Of a stretch of 64,000 bases of DNA, positions 37,101 to 44,702 are shown piece by piece (position 1 is the first letter of the stretch; every line of letters begins with the position of its first letter). The position numbers and the translations under genes were made by a program. The notes below the pieces were generated by a model. The model saw only the letters and a list, made by a program, of their open reading frames with translations. It ran no database searches and was not told the origin of the DNA. Location: the NCBI RefSeq assembly GCF_963515715.1, contig NZ_CAUPZS010000022.1, forward strand, positions 7,158-71,157, read 5' to 3'. This DNA is from Clostridium_AW sp963515715 (GTDB lineage Bacteria; Bacillota; Clostridia; Clostridiales; Clostridiaceae).

Positions 37101-37594
37101 TCCACTATTTCATTGATCTTTGTAAATAAAAGCAGCCTTCCTAATTGTCTTATACCACCAGCCCCATCGATACCACTTTCCGCTGATAACTCTGGCGCTA
37201 ACCATTCCTTTATGGAATCATCTAATATTTCACGGTCATTTAATATAGATCTTACTTCTGCATTTGAAAGCATTACTAATTCACTTTGTGGATCAAGACC
37301 CATTCCAAAGTTTGCTGGATATTTTTTATTTTTTTCCTTTTGGTTGGTTTCAAAACCTAAAAACTCAACCTTTTTAGGTTTATCTTTTCTCGTATTTGAT
37401 AGCTTATCTTCCTCAAGAACAAATCTTTTATTTATTTGATATTTAAGTCTTAACATTGCATCTATACCAGTTCCCCCAAGGCCTATTATAAGCATTGGAT
37501 TAGATATGGTCTCTATACGTATTTTATCACTTATAATTCCTCCACCTTTTTTAACTTCAAGGTCTTCTAGATGCTCTCTAACTCTTATATTCAT
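34187..37594 (-). CDS. Divergent tubulin-like GTPase (Tubulin_2-type)
   Basis: A 1135-residue protein with an N-terminal tubulin/FtsZ-type nucleotide domain: IIGLGGTG (residues 36-43) is the first loop and SGLAGGTGSGT (188-198) is the tubulin signature. Insertions between them are long, and the rest (about 420-1135) is a large helical extension with coiled-coil-like Glu/Lys stretches. It matches the Tubulin_2 type of protein seen in multi-gene conflict or signalling loci. GTP binding is strongly supported; polymer formation is not known. It sits in the centre of the operon, 21 bp from the vWA gene upstream. GGAGGG precedes the ATG. Confidence 0.85.
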   Translation of the reverse strand: MNIRVREHLEDLEVKKGGGIISDKIRIETISNPMLIIGLGGTGIDAMLRLKYQINKRFVLEEDKLSNTRKDKPKKVEFLGFETNQKEKNKKYPANFGMGLDPQSELVMLSNAEVRSILNDREILDDSIKEWLAPELSAESGIDGAGGIRQLGRLLLFTKINEIVDCLEKKIRLLLEDSEDVLHVFVLSGLAGGTGSGTFIDIPYIVRGIMNNIYGSKGEDKVNIMGYLFTPDVNLSRAADNQTSQSYIIKNGFAALKELDYLMGIGDRHERFKQKYRSRLTVDSPMPPFNLCHLISATNTLGRPMSNAYDYCMNVTAENIVNFMSNEVRESGGEFAIQDYISNLKQNTDNMVKPYMANYKYVMIGASSAVLPIEEITTYIAFKIFQKMQYMFEKMPEEKDIDQFIRQIRLDEDSVIERFELHLQDREPISGYEDRDRYSYDNVIKKQAINIDDEMKEFLRDCTNEYNKVKTQYPGEVVKNVRTMLDGIFRDPSKGPFYASRMLFSKGFCVIKTLEAEIVSLEERLSNVSREIKMSREDAEDRLVEAKKAILFTKDRKKNDYIEAKSDEYILRAEEERIFRVMEFYRNVISDLSDLNNNIYRVYTEILNELNKIFKEDGEILAKGEEIEGVLGRSYSWTVVNVPDLTDYIEKIVNKDTADEIVRRFSKKLLEESQKWIDDVHMDVVGSISNFVSEEYGDVITQSMEDFLALEYGEDKSIISLIKDEIAPRLDKDAVPIFHLNNMEALNFPSWSMVSVPRNAKKILEGIKEYKKNANTGTSLNIKESMVTNRIFWLNTRNGVPLYSYSAIKHYEQIYESSLFEYDGIGRHLYQSREKNWNYLPSPIPEQSWGSTYTNERVKKYNDEVRNLFERALKLGCIVDVEGSSNVKYKCIITEPFDIEEFMSQYSINLKDDKFNVGEIKKALEEIKGILDKGLTPMENANTQKYYIYESSSEEKAKNNLIRTLELTKLMKAEVEKYESIIEKKNELESIINNLSKAETDMDNFLRAMYTETIKKAGLLFVYNGGEESKVEIEPFINTLKDKEYQHEAIYRKYISLDEKEKTIVDKTSDKRLEQLSLEEDAKSLRENVSELFDKIKASVEDLETRKYQLVKGEELFLFYSDMLSRLQEVKKQLE

Positions 37595-37615
37595 AAAAAC
37601 CCTCCATTTTATAGC

Positions 37616-39355
37616 CTATTTAGAATAAAATTCTACAGTTACACTCTTTGAAATTTTGTTTAATTGTATTGTTACTTTATTTCCATTATAAAGTCTTATA
37701 TCAGAATCCTTATTTAGTTTTCTGCCTGACTTTTGAACAATACATTCTGATTTATTAACTAGTTCTATACTATCATCATTTTTAAATATAAATCTTACCC
37801 CTTCTGTTTCTTCATACTCTTCTTTAAGTCCTAATACTTCAAATAAAGAAAAGCTTCCTCTGTACCCTTTTAAACTTCTAAATTGAGGTGGTAAAAATTC
37901 ATTGGTGTTTTCATCCTTGATTTTAAGCTCTACACGTCCAAATCCATTTACACGCTTCTTTTTAGCAGATGCAAGTATTAATGCTATGATCAATACTAAA
38001 ACTGCTACTCCAATTCCTCCTAAAACTAAAGGTTTCTTTAAAATACTTTCCTTAGGAGGATCACTTGCTACTGCTCCTCCCCCTCCAATAATTATAGGAG
38101 AACTTTCTCTATAAAAACTACTTCCATCTACTCTTACCTTAAGTTCATATTTTTCATTATCTGGAATAGAATACTCTCCTTTAAATGCACCTTCTTCAAC
38201 ACTTAAAGGCACTTCTTTTATAGAATTATCTTTTAAACTTTTTATAATTAAGTTTCCCTTAACTCCATTATACAGCTCTTTGTCTGTAACCTTTTGGCCA
38301 TTATTTACAAAGTAAGCTTCTACATTTAATTTATCTCCTTTATTAGGATTCACAGGGTCAAATTTTGCTTCTATTTGAATATCATAGTTAAATACATAAC
38401 TTAACTTTATGCTGCTCCCACTTACCCCTTTTACTTTTAATGTCCATTCTCCTACTTCAGGCTCTACAATTTTTAGCATTGAATATTTTTTTGAAGAAGT
38501 AAATATTGCATTTGAAGAAGGTATAGAAATTTCTTCTCCCTTTGGATTAATAAGCTTTACTTCTACTGGTTTATCTGAAATCATTGATATATTAGCTTCT
38601 AATACATTGGAGTTTGGAATATCTATCTTTAATTCTTGAAAACTTCCATCTAATTTTAAAGTTCCTTTATCTTGAACTTTTAATTTTGAGTTATCTGCAT
38701 ATATATCTGTAAGAATTTTTGGCAAGTCCAGTGCAGTGTTAGTTATATAATTCTTACCTTTAGTGGCATTTGATATTTCATTTAACTGATCCTTATCCAC
38801 AGTACCATCGTAATTTAATCCTATGGTATATACTGGGTATCCCTTTTCCTTACATATATTTATAGCTTCATTTAGATCCTTTAATGATTCTTCATTACTT
38901 CTTAAAGGGTCGTTTTTACCATCTGACAGTAATATTATTACAGGTCTATGGTTCTTATCATGCTCGCTATCTAATAACTTTACCCCTTCTAATAATCCTG
39001 CACCTGTATCAGTTTTCTGACCATAGGGAATATTAGAGGCCATATTTTTTATTCTATTTTTATCATCATTTGAATCCATTTTATTTAAATTATGCGCTCT
39101 AACTACATTGTCTGAATAGGCCACAAGTCCTACTTTATTGCCTTTAAGTTGAGACATATCTAAAAACATTTTTACCGCTTCTATCCTTATATCCTCAGGA
39201 TCGCTTGCTTTCATCGAACCACTGGCATCAAGCACGAAAATTACATCTAAATTTGAAGATGATTCTGCTGCTTTAACAGATGTAAAGGAAGCGGAAAATA
39301 TCTGAAATATCACCATTAGCATTATGATTAAATTTAATTTAATTTTAGATTTCAA
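37616..39355 (-). CDS. Secreted and membrane-anchored vWA domain protein
   Basis: A 579-residue protein with a signal peptide (about 1-29, cleavage after VKA), a vWA domain (about 38-215; DASGSM, then LLSDGKND), beta-rich domains (about 225-430) ending with an IIIGGGG linker, one membrane helix (about 445-465) and a cytosolic C-terminal domain of about 110 residues. The vWA domain is outside the cell and the tail inside, so it can carry a signal across the membrane. It begins at TTG 39355 after AAAGGAG. It lies 21 bp before the tubulin-like gene and 23 bp after the membrane GTPase-like gene. Confidence 0.82.
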   Translation of the reverse strand: MKSKIKLNLIIMLMVIFQIFSASFTSVKAAESSSNLDVIFVLDASGSMKASDPEDIRIEAVKMFLDMSQLKGNKVGLVAYSDNVVRAHNLNKMDSNDDKNRIKNMASNIPYGQKTDTGAGLLEGVKLLDSEHDKNHRPVIILLSDGKNDPLRSNEESLKDLNEAINICKEKGYPVYTIGLNYDGTVDKDQLNEISNATKGKNYITNTALDLPKILTDIYADNSKLKVQDKGTLKLDGSFQELKIDIPNSNVLEANISMISDKPVEVKLINPKGEEISIPSSNAIFTSSKKYSMLKIVEPEVGEWTLKVKGVSGSSIKLSYVFNYDIQIEAKFDPVNPNKGDKLNVEAYFVNNGQKVTDKELYNGVKGNLIIKSLKDNSIKEVPLSVEEGAFKGEYSIPDNEKYELKVRVDGSSFYRESSPIIIGGGGAVASDPPKESILKKPLVLGGIGVAVLVLIIALILASAKKKRVNGFGRVELKIKDENTNEFLPPQFRSLKGYRGSFSLFEVLGLKEEYEETEGVRFIFKNDDSIELVNKSECIVQKSGRKLNKDSDIRLYNGNKVTIQLNKISKSVTVEFYSK

Positions 39356-39378
39356 AATTGCAATACTCCTTTCTAATT

Positions 39379-40731
39379 TTATTTAAGCTCTTTGTTCGCT
39401 TCACTTAAAATCCATTTCATAGGTTCAGTTACACATTCTACATTGTGCGCTTTCTCCTTACTATGATTCCTTATGGAATTACATGAGAAAAACTTATAAC
39501 TTGCGAAATTATAGTTAATTTTTCTCACTATCCTTTCTCCACCAATTCTATTTAATAAATCTTCAATACTATCATGTAAATTATCATCTAATTCTTCTAT
39601 ATTATTCACAACTATTGCTATAGGTATGGGTATAAGTTCATCTAATTTAATTTGACGAATTTCTCTTAAAGCTATTATAAATCTGTCAAGGAAATCATTT
39701 ATCTCATGTATGCCTACATTAGGCTCTATGATGAATATTAATCCATCCACATATCTATGATACTTTTGTTTCTTAATACTATCTTTATCATTAAATTTCT
39801 CTCCCAAAATATCATAAATATACAATAATTTTTCACTAGAAAACTTTTTTGAATTTATAGCTAAGTTATAAACCTTACCATCTTCCTTTAGATTCTCTTT
39901 TAAAAATTTTACATTCCATTTTTTCTCCACAGAAATATTATTCAATAGTAGGTTTACCGCTGAAAGTATAAAAGAAGTTTTTTCTGAAGTTTTTGAGCCC
40001 ACAACAGATATACATATTGGAGCACTCTCCTTAATTTCAATCTCTTTAGAACATGTAGGACAAATTGCTTTAATTTTATCTGTTCTTGAGTAAAATGCAC
40101 AGGGAATGGCTTCCCCACAGACACATTTTCTTCTTATAATGCCATAGGGTCCAGGAAATAATTTCTTATGAACTCTTCCGCATTTTACACATACATAATA
40201 AGGTAATTGAAATTTTTCATCGCAATGTGAACAAATATTTGAAAGCTTTCCTTTTACCCTTCTCATTTCTTTTAAGCTTTTAATTATGTAATAAAATATA
40301 TAATTAGGAATGCTAATTATAGTGATAATTAAAAAGTGAATGAAGGTGTAAATTACTCTAAAAATATTACCAAATATATATATAGATATTTCAAAAGCCT
40401 TTAGTTTTTTAAAATTAACTTTACCTCTATCATACATCTTTTTTTTCATAAGCAGTACTTTTCCTCTATTAACCCCGTCAACACTGAACCAGGTATTTTT
40501 CAAATCTCTATATTGCTTATGAAAAAAATACTTTTCTTTGGCTGGTTCATTAAAATCATCTATTTCTTTTACTGAAATCTTACCCATACTAAATTTCAAT
40601 GCTTCAAAGTAAGTAAAAGTACATATAAAAAAACTTTTTAAAACTGCACTAATAATACTTGGTAATCCTAATGCCATAAATAAAATAATTGCTATAATAG
40701 AAATGAGTATTTTTATTATTAAATCTAACAT
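39379..40731 (-). CDS. Membrane-tethered GTPase-like protein with degenerate P-loop
   Basis: A 450-residue protein. Membrane helices at about 4-24, 26-44 and 112-150 precede a four-knuckle Cys module (CSHC 167-170, CVKC 181-184, C203/C205, CPTC 224-227) and a GTPase-like domain. Its P-loop reads GSKTSEKTS (245-253), in which the Gly before Lys of GxxxxGK[ST] is Glu; the Walker B region IYDILGE survives, and NNIEELD stands where NKxD is expected. It may bind without hydrolysing, or act as a scaffold for the active GTPases of the operon. GAGGG precedes the ATG. Confidence 0.72.
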   Translation of the reverse strand: MLDLIIKILISIIAIILFMALGLPSIISAVLKSFFICTFTYFEALKFSMGKISVKEIDDFNEPAKEKYFFHKQYRDLKNTWFSVDGVNRGKVLLMKKKMYDRGKVNFKKLKAFEISIYIFGNIFRVIYTFIHFLIITIISIPNYIFYYIIKSLKEMRRVKGKLSNICSHCDEKFQLPYYVCVKCGRVHKKLFPGPYGIIRRKCVCGEAIPCAFYSRTDKIKAICPTCSKEIEIKESAPICISVVGSKTSEKTSFILSAVNLLLNNISVEKKWNVKFLKENLKEDGKVYNLAINSKKFSSEKLLYIYDILGEKFNDKDSIKKQKYHRYVDGLIFIIEPNVGIHEINDFLDRFIIALREIRQIKLDELIPIPIAIVVNNIEELDDNLHDSIEDLLNRIGGERIVRKINYNFASYKFFSCNSIRNHSKEKAHNVECVTEPMKWILSEANKELK

Positions 40732-40773
40732 ATTACCCTCATCACATCCAATCCATAATATATTTAATTTCTT

Positions 40774-43434
40774 CTATCTTTTGAAAAAGGATAATATATT
40801 TTTAAATCCACCTTTCTCCGCAGATTTTATCTTTATCTTTTCCCACTCTTTTAATATAGCAGCTTCATTTCTATCATCTTGAATTTTTTCAACTATATAT
40901 TTATCATAATTGTTTATTTTTCTTTCATTAGAATTTTGTAATACATATATAATTTTATCTTCAACATACTGTTGTATATTCTCTTCAAAATCCACTTTAC
41001 CTTTTAATGTAAAAATAACATAATCTAAAAATATTTCATAAGCTTCTATATTAGAATCCTTTAACATATTTTTATATTTTTTTTCATATAAAATATTTAT
41101 TATGGTGTCAGTGTAGATTCTATAATAAATCTCCTCATATTCTTCACATAAAAAAGCCCTCTCTATTTTGCTGTGATCAATATAATCTCTAATATACATA
41201 CTGAGATTTGATAAGATCCAACTTAAATATTCTTCATATTTCTCTCTACTCATATGTGAAAAATCAGCCTTAAAATTTCTTAAAGCCTTCATTTTATTCT
41301 TATAAGAATCATCTTGAAGTTTCTTATAAATACATACAAGCTCTGTAATACTACAATGAGTATTTATCTTATATTTATTTTTAAGCTTTTCTACTTCCTC
41401 AATACCATTACAAAGACCATCTGCATCTTCTACTCTGATTTTTTCCTCAAAATTTAATATAATCTTTTGAAGAAGTCTTTTATTTGTCTCTAAGTAAGAT
41501 GAGTTCTTGCATACATAATTCAATATTTTTTTATATCCTTCTAGAGATATATCTTCAAAGAAATTAATGTATGTATCCACTCCCTGCCAAAATCTCTTAT
41601 TTCTATATTCTATAAACTCATCAAAAATCTCTTCACAATATTCAATAAAGAAATTTTCATTATTCATATTTTTTGAAAGCTCATATTTGAATATATAAAA
41701 CATAAAATCCATACCGTAAGGTTGAGCATACATATTAGAATACACTTTCTTTTTCCAATATATGTCCTTCTCTCCTTCAGTAACTACAAACTTAGCTAAG
41801 ATTTCTTCAACAGAACTACTTTTACATTTATGTAGGTTAATTATGTATTCCATAATTACTATATTAGACACATACTCCCATTCATCTTTAAAATAGTAGA
41901 CAACCTCTTCTATATCTTTAGGGTAATCTAACAATATTTCCATACATTTTTTTAGTAATTTTGTTCTATTTATATCCTCTTCATTGTTCATACTAAATAA
42001 TTGTATTTTCTCAGTTATATCACACTCTTTGTTAAAGGCTATTATATCCTCTATTATGGACTTAAGATAAAATTTTGCATGTCTACCCTTAGCACCTTCA
42101 AGATAAGTATTTAATACCTCTATCCTATTTTTATCTAAGCACATTTTAATAAATTCATGACTGCTTTCTTTTTCATTGTCTCTAATTTTTTTATATAATT
42201 TAAAAATTTCTTCCTCATCCATATCTTCTTCATCTGTAATAAGGCAGTGCATAGCATCAAAGAAAAAAACATAGGCTTTTTGTATATGTTCATATTTCTT
42301 TGTTTCTCTTCCCATATTAAATAAAAACTTTGCTACTATTTCTGTAAGCTCCCTATCAACTTGAGTGCTAATTTTCTCTAGATTAGGGCTAATTTGTTCA
42401 AAAAGTTTAGTAAAAGCATCCTGTGACTTATATGTATTAGCAAAGGTTATAGCTTTTTTTATATTTTCAACATTTAGCTTTTCTATTCCTTTATTAACTA
42501 TATTATATAAGCAGATACAATCTTCTATATCCTCATCTAGTAGGTTATATTCAAACTGTTCAACAAAAGATAAAAAAGATAAAAGTACTTCTTTTGAAAC
42601 TGTGTATCCTACTTCTACTAATTTTGAAAAATTAGTATTAATTATTTGTTGGTTGCTTTCATTAAAATTTATAAAAGTATATTTATATAATTTTTGATTG
42701 CCTTTTAATCTAAATACGCTTCCGTCTTTATCAAGAGCAGAAATTATATAATTAGTATTTTCAGGATTATAACAGTATGTTGTAAAAGAAAAGGTTTGTG
42801 CTAAATTTTTAGGTAAAGACATTTGTATTGCCCCAATCCAATAGGGATTATTTTCTTTAGAATCCCAAAATACTAAAGCTTTACCTTTCTTTTCGTACCC
42901 CACAACATTATCCATCAAAGCCTTAAAGCTTTTTCTTCTATTTTCTGTTCCCGTTCCTTTTAAAAATTTCGATATTGTATAAAAATCAATTACATTACCT
43001 AAGTGTATTTCTTCTAAATTAGGTAGCGGATTTATTTCTACTACATTTTCCTCTTCAAAGGTTAAACAATCTCTAAAAGTTATGGAACCGTAAAGTTCTA
43101 TAGGATAAAATGGCCACATCTCATCAGAAATTAAAACATGAGAAAAGTAATTTCCATACCTTCCTGAGTAATCCTTACCAATGTATTTTGATTGACAAAT
43201 ACAATACTTCCCATTCTTTAATCTAAAAGAAGATAGTGCCACTGGAAATAGCTTTTCTATTTCTTCCTTTGTAGGTTGAGTAGGAAGATTCTCTGGGGGT
43301 ATATATATACAATGAGCCTCAATTTCTTTCCTTTCTTCTTCTGTGATTCCTTCAGACATGGAATATGTTTGAAATCCCATTCCTAAAGAAATACCTTTCT
43401 TACATGAAGTATAAAAAAGCTGCTGAACTTTCAT
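40774..43434 (-). CDS. GAP1-type GTPase-associated protein, long form
   Basis: An 886-residue protein whose first ~110 residues (VQQLFYTSCKKGISLGMGFQ, later YIGKDYSGRYGNYFSH) match my recollection of the GAP1-N1 family. The region to about 260 continues this domain (GAIQMSLPKNLAQTFSFTTY) and the remaining ~600 residues are almost entirely helical, which would correspond to GAP1 middle and C-terminal parts. It is thought that GAP1 proteins partner the adjacent GTPase; here the active zinc-ribbon GTPase lies 9 bp upstream. The Shine-Dalgarno is weak (TAGAG), which fits translational coupling. Confidence 0.78.
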   Translation of the reverse strand: MKVQQLFYTSCKKGISLGMGFQTYSMSEGITEEERKEIEAHCIYIPPENLPTQPTKEEIEKLFPVALSSFRLKNGKYCICQSKYIGKDYSGRYGNYFSHVLISDEMWPFYPIELYGSITFRDCLTFEEENVVEINPLPNLEEIHLGNVIDFYTISKFLKGTGTENRRKSFKALMDNVVGYEKKGKALVFWDSKENNPYWIGAIQMSLPKNLAQTFSFTTYCYNPENTNYIISALDKDGSVFRLKGNQKLYKYTFINFNESNQQIINTNFSKLVEVGYTVSKEVLLSFLSFVEQFEYNLLDEDIEDCICLYNIVNKGIEKLNVENIKKAITFANTYKSQDAFTKLFEQISPNLEKISTQVDRELTEIVAKFLFNMGRETKKYEHIQKAYVFFFDAMHCLITDEEDMDEEEIFKLYKKIRDNEKESSHEFIKMCLDKNRIEVLNTYLEGAKGRHAKFYLKSIIEDIIAFNKECDITEKIQLFSMNNEEDINRTKLLKKCMEILLDYPKDIEEVVYYFKDEWEYVSNIVIMEYIINLHKCKSSSVEEILAKFVVTEGEKDIYWKKKVYSNMYAQPYGMDFMFYIFKYELSKNMNNENFFIEYCEEIFDEFIEYRNKRFWQGVDTYINFFEDISLEGYKKILNYVCKNSSYLETNKRLLQKIILNFEEKIRVEDADGLCNGIEEVEKLKNKYKINTHCSITELVCIYKKLQDDSYKNKMKALRNFKADFSHMSREKYEEYLSWILSNLSMYIRDYIDHSKIERAFLCEEYEEIYYRIYTDTIINILYEKKYKNMLKDSNIEAYEIFLDYVIFTLKGKVDFEENIQQYVEDKIIYVLQNSNERKINNYDKYIVEKIQDDRNEAAILKEWEKIKIKSAEKGGFKNILSFFKR

Positions 43435-43443
43435 AGCTCTAAA

Positions 43444-44628
43444 TCACTTCCCTTTTTCTGCCTTTATCAATTTGTGTTTATATAATAACCATAAGAAAGG
43501 ATCTTCCACTCTATGAGGTCTTAGTTTTGTGATCTTGTTACTTTCAGGATTGCATCCTAATGCAGTCATCCCAAAATAAGCATAATCTTTAAAATTAGTG
43601 CTTAATTGGTTGGCAAAATTCTCCCCTCCCCAGCTTCTAACTAAGGATTCCATAGTGCCATTTACATCTTGAAAATCTAATAAATCAAAATATCCATTGC
43701 TTATATGCTTACTTTCATAGTTTATAGAGCTGGATGGATCAACCAAAGATTCCACTGCGTCAATTTTTGAAAAAGCCACTGCTACAGGTATATCAATAAG
43801 TTTATCCATTTTTATGCCATTAGCTTTTCTTATAAGATTTGCTGTTCTTGAAAGCAAATCCTCTATTTCCGTATTTCTTTCTGGTAATGAAGTTTCTTCT
43901 GGTAACATATCTCTTACTTTTTCTAGCTGCAAAGGGTCTAAAACAAACATAATTCCTGATGAATTGTATATGTATCTATTTACTGCCTTCATTGTATCCT
44001 CTGAATCCAAATCCTCTCCTGCAGTATCAAAGAAAGCAATGGTAACCACATTACTTATTTTATTTTTATTGTTTTTAAAAAAGCCTCCAATTCCACCCTT
44101 TTGTTTAAAGGTCAATGTGTAAATAAGAGGTTGTTTTACTGATGCATCTGTTTTAGCTGAACGAGTTACTCTTATTACTTCATTTTGCCTAAAAATTGGA
44201 TTATAAAAATCCGTTCTATATCTATTGATAGTTGAATCATTAATAGCCTGAAGACTACAATTAAAGGCTGATCCTATTTCGTTCATTATTTTATCTATTA
44301 ATACAGCAATGTAATGACTTTTTCCAGCTTCTTTTGCTCCTATCACTGAAAATATCAAATTATCGTAATTTCCAATAGAATAAGGGAGCTCTTCATTACA
44401 TGTTGGGCATACCTTTGTAGTTGTTTTTTCACCACATTTATCGCAGGTTTCAAATTCAGGCATTTGTCCCTTACCCTTTTCACCATTGGATTCCATTATA
44501 AATCTTGTTCTTGCATTTTCGCATTTTTCCCCTTCATTTTCACATATAAAACCAACTTTATCTAAATCATGTTTTGAAAAGCAGTATGGGCATATATAAT
44601 AATCTTTCTTTTTAAAGTTAAAGTTCAT
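43444..44628 (-). CDS. Zinc-ribbon P-loop GTPase (DO-GTPase2-like)
   Basis: A 394-residue soluble protein with Cys knuckles (C13-C16, C29, C36, C62-C65, C74-C77) and a P-loop GTPase domain: GAKEAGKS at 97-104, Walker B strand FFDTAGED, and FSKID as base specificity. The motifs are intact. It is a sequence relative of the GTPase at 28474-29748 (same ribbon-then-P-loop order, similar C-terminal GCNP and EDPFLWLLY blocks), so the two are paralogues. It lies directly upstream of the long GAP1-type gene. GAGGTG precedes the ATG. Confidence 0.8.
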   Translation of the reverse strand: MNFNFKKKDYYICPYCFSKHDLDKVGFICENEGEKCENARTRFIMESNGEKGKGQMPEFETCDKCGEKTTTKVCPTCNEELPYSIGNYDNLIFSVIGAKEAGKSHYIAVLIDKIMNEIGSAFNCSLQAINDSTINRYRTDFYNPIFRQNEVIRVTRSAKTDASVKQPLIYTLTFKQKGGIGGFFKNNKNKISNVVTIAFFDTAGEDLDSEDTMKAVNRYIYNSSGIMFVLDPLQLEKVRDMLPEETSLPERNTEIEDLLSRTANLIRKANGIKMDKLIDIPVAVAFSKIDAVESLVDPSSSINYESKHISNGYFDLLDFQDVNGTMESLVRSWGGENFANQLSTNFKDYAYFGMTALGCNPESNKITKLRPHRVEDPFLWLLYKHKLIKAEKGK

Positions 44629-44702
44629 AATTTATATCACCTCAAATATTAATACTTTATTTTTACAAAATGATTACAATCATTTGAAATATAATATTTC
44701 TT

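Noticed and set aside
43814..44122. Plus-strand open frame within the zinc-ribbon GTPase gene
   Set aside because: Shadow of a gene whose motifs are clear on the other strand.
44664..44690. AAATGATT/AATCATTT palindrome between the first two operon genes, considered as an operator
   Set aside because: Only 8-bp arms with a 2-bp centre in very AT-rich DNA, within one transcript; chance is likely.
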